DNA from: UBA6912 sp963792895
GTDB lineage: Bacteria; Actinomycetota; Acidimicrobiia; Spongiisociales; UBA5794
NCBI GenBank assembly: GCA_963792895.1
Contig: CAWBYA010000008.1
Span: 248,001-312,000 of the forward strand
DNA length: 64,000 nucleotides
Reading direction: 5' to 3'
The notes under the pieces were generated by a model. It saw only the letters and a list, made by a program, of their open reading frames with translations. It searched no databases and was not told the DNA's origin. The translations under genes were made by a program, and so were the position numbers. Positions 63,730 through 64,000 of this stretch are shown here, one piece after another. Numbering within the stretch: position 1 is the stretch's first letter; every line of letters starts with the position of its first letter.

Positions 63730-64000
63730 GTGAACCTCATGGAAGCAACAGCCTCGACGGAGCTGCGGATCGACCCCAACGAGTGGGATGACGCAATCGC
63801 AGACGTCACCGGTCCGCAGATCGTGGTTGGTGGGCCTGGAACGGGAAAATCGGAGTTCCTCGTCCGCCGCGCCGCCCACCTCGTCCGGGCCGGCATCGTC
63901 GCCGGCGACGAGTTGCTGGTCCTCTCGTTTCGGTCGGCGCGGCGTAGCCGATCTCTCGCAGAGACTGCGGGCTCACCTCACGGAGCCCGTCGCTCCCGTC
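63730..64000 (+). CDS. UvrD/Rep-family helicase, N-terminus only, apparent frameshift
   Basis: Start of a superfamily 1 helicase, cut by the window edge. The GTG at 63730 is six bases after TACCGT (leaderless). The Walker A IVVGGPGTGKSEFLVRRAAHL is near residue 40, and LLVLSF follows as motif Ia. Near 63943 one extra base seems present: read as given the protein turns into Ser/Arg-rich sequence, while dropping a C gives VADLSQRLRAHLTEPVAPV, as expected for UvrD-like proteins. It may be an AddA/RecB-like or UvrD paralogue. Confidence 0.75.
   Translation, partial: MNLMEATASTELRIDPNEWDDAIADVTGPQIVVGGPGTGKSEFLVRRAAHLVRAGIVAGDELLVLSFRSARRSRSLAETAGSPHGARRSR

Overview
The window is a high-GC bacterial chromosome segment, most likely from an actinobacterium in or near the class Acidimicrobiia. 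Pointers are an InhA-like enoyl reductase, an F420-type luciferase-like oxidoreductase, rpmF/DUF177/coiled-coil/coaD/rsmD synteny, a stand-alone alkyltransferase-like protein, and many leaderless genes (a TAnnnT box 6-8 bases before the start codon). No rRNA, tRNA, CRISPR array, prophage or transposase was found.

Layout. 0-3.7 kb: a three-gene sugar ABC importer on the minus strand with its promoter and twin operators. 3.7-8.6 kb: methyltransferase, ATL, CPBP protease, pyrimidine-nucleoside phosphorylase and electron-transfer flavoprotein (etfBA). 8.6-14 kb: cdd, ftsY and smc. 14-27.6 kb: housekeeping genes (peptide-type lipoprotein, mutM, rnc, plsX, rpmF, DUF177, coaD, rsmD, recG, rpmB, ddl, fabI). 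27.6-33.3 kb: small membrane proteins, an RNA m5U methyltransferase, a PLP gamma-synthase and an F420-type oxidoreductase. 33.3-46.7 kb: a reductive pyrimidine (or related cyclic amide) catabolism locus (dihydropyrimidinase, beta-ureidopropionase, class III aminotransferase, CoA-acylating methylmalonate-semialdehyde dehydrogenase, NMT1-type ABC importer). It is interrupted by an AbiEi/DUF559 gene, a membrane TIR protein and two families of 61-65 bp tandem repeats. 46.7-50 kb: acetyltransferase, amylosucrase, PH-SHOCT protein. 50.1-53 kb: a lipoprotein gene and a TIR-like gene bracketed by two related, hairpin-rich elements that look like large structured RNAs on the minus strand. 53-64 kb: a RecB-like nuclease, glutamate dehydrogenase, an Lrp regulator divergent from a methionine gamma-lyase/tyrosine phenol-lyase pair, a complete osmoprotectant ABC operon, a DUF480 protein and the start of a UvrD-type helicase.

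Two features stand out. First, the paired structured elements at 50163-50524 and 52282-52931 share conserved ends but differ in their interiors. On the minus strand their hairpins close with GCAA, GAAA and UUCG tetraloops. Second, about fourteen single-base frameshifts break genes that are otherwise well conserved (for example recG, gdhA, the aminotransferase and the whole NMT1-type transporter). Nearly all are resolved by adding or removing one base, and there are no other stops, so consensus sequence errors are more likely than true decay. For those genes I give the span of the reconstructed gene and state where the frame changes.
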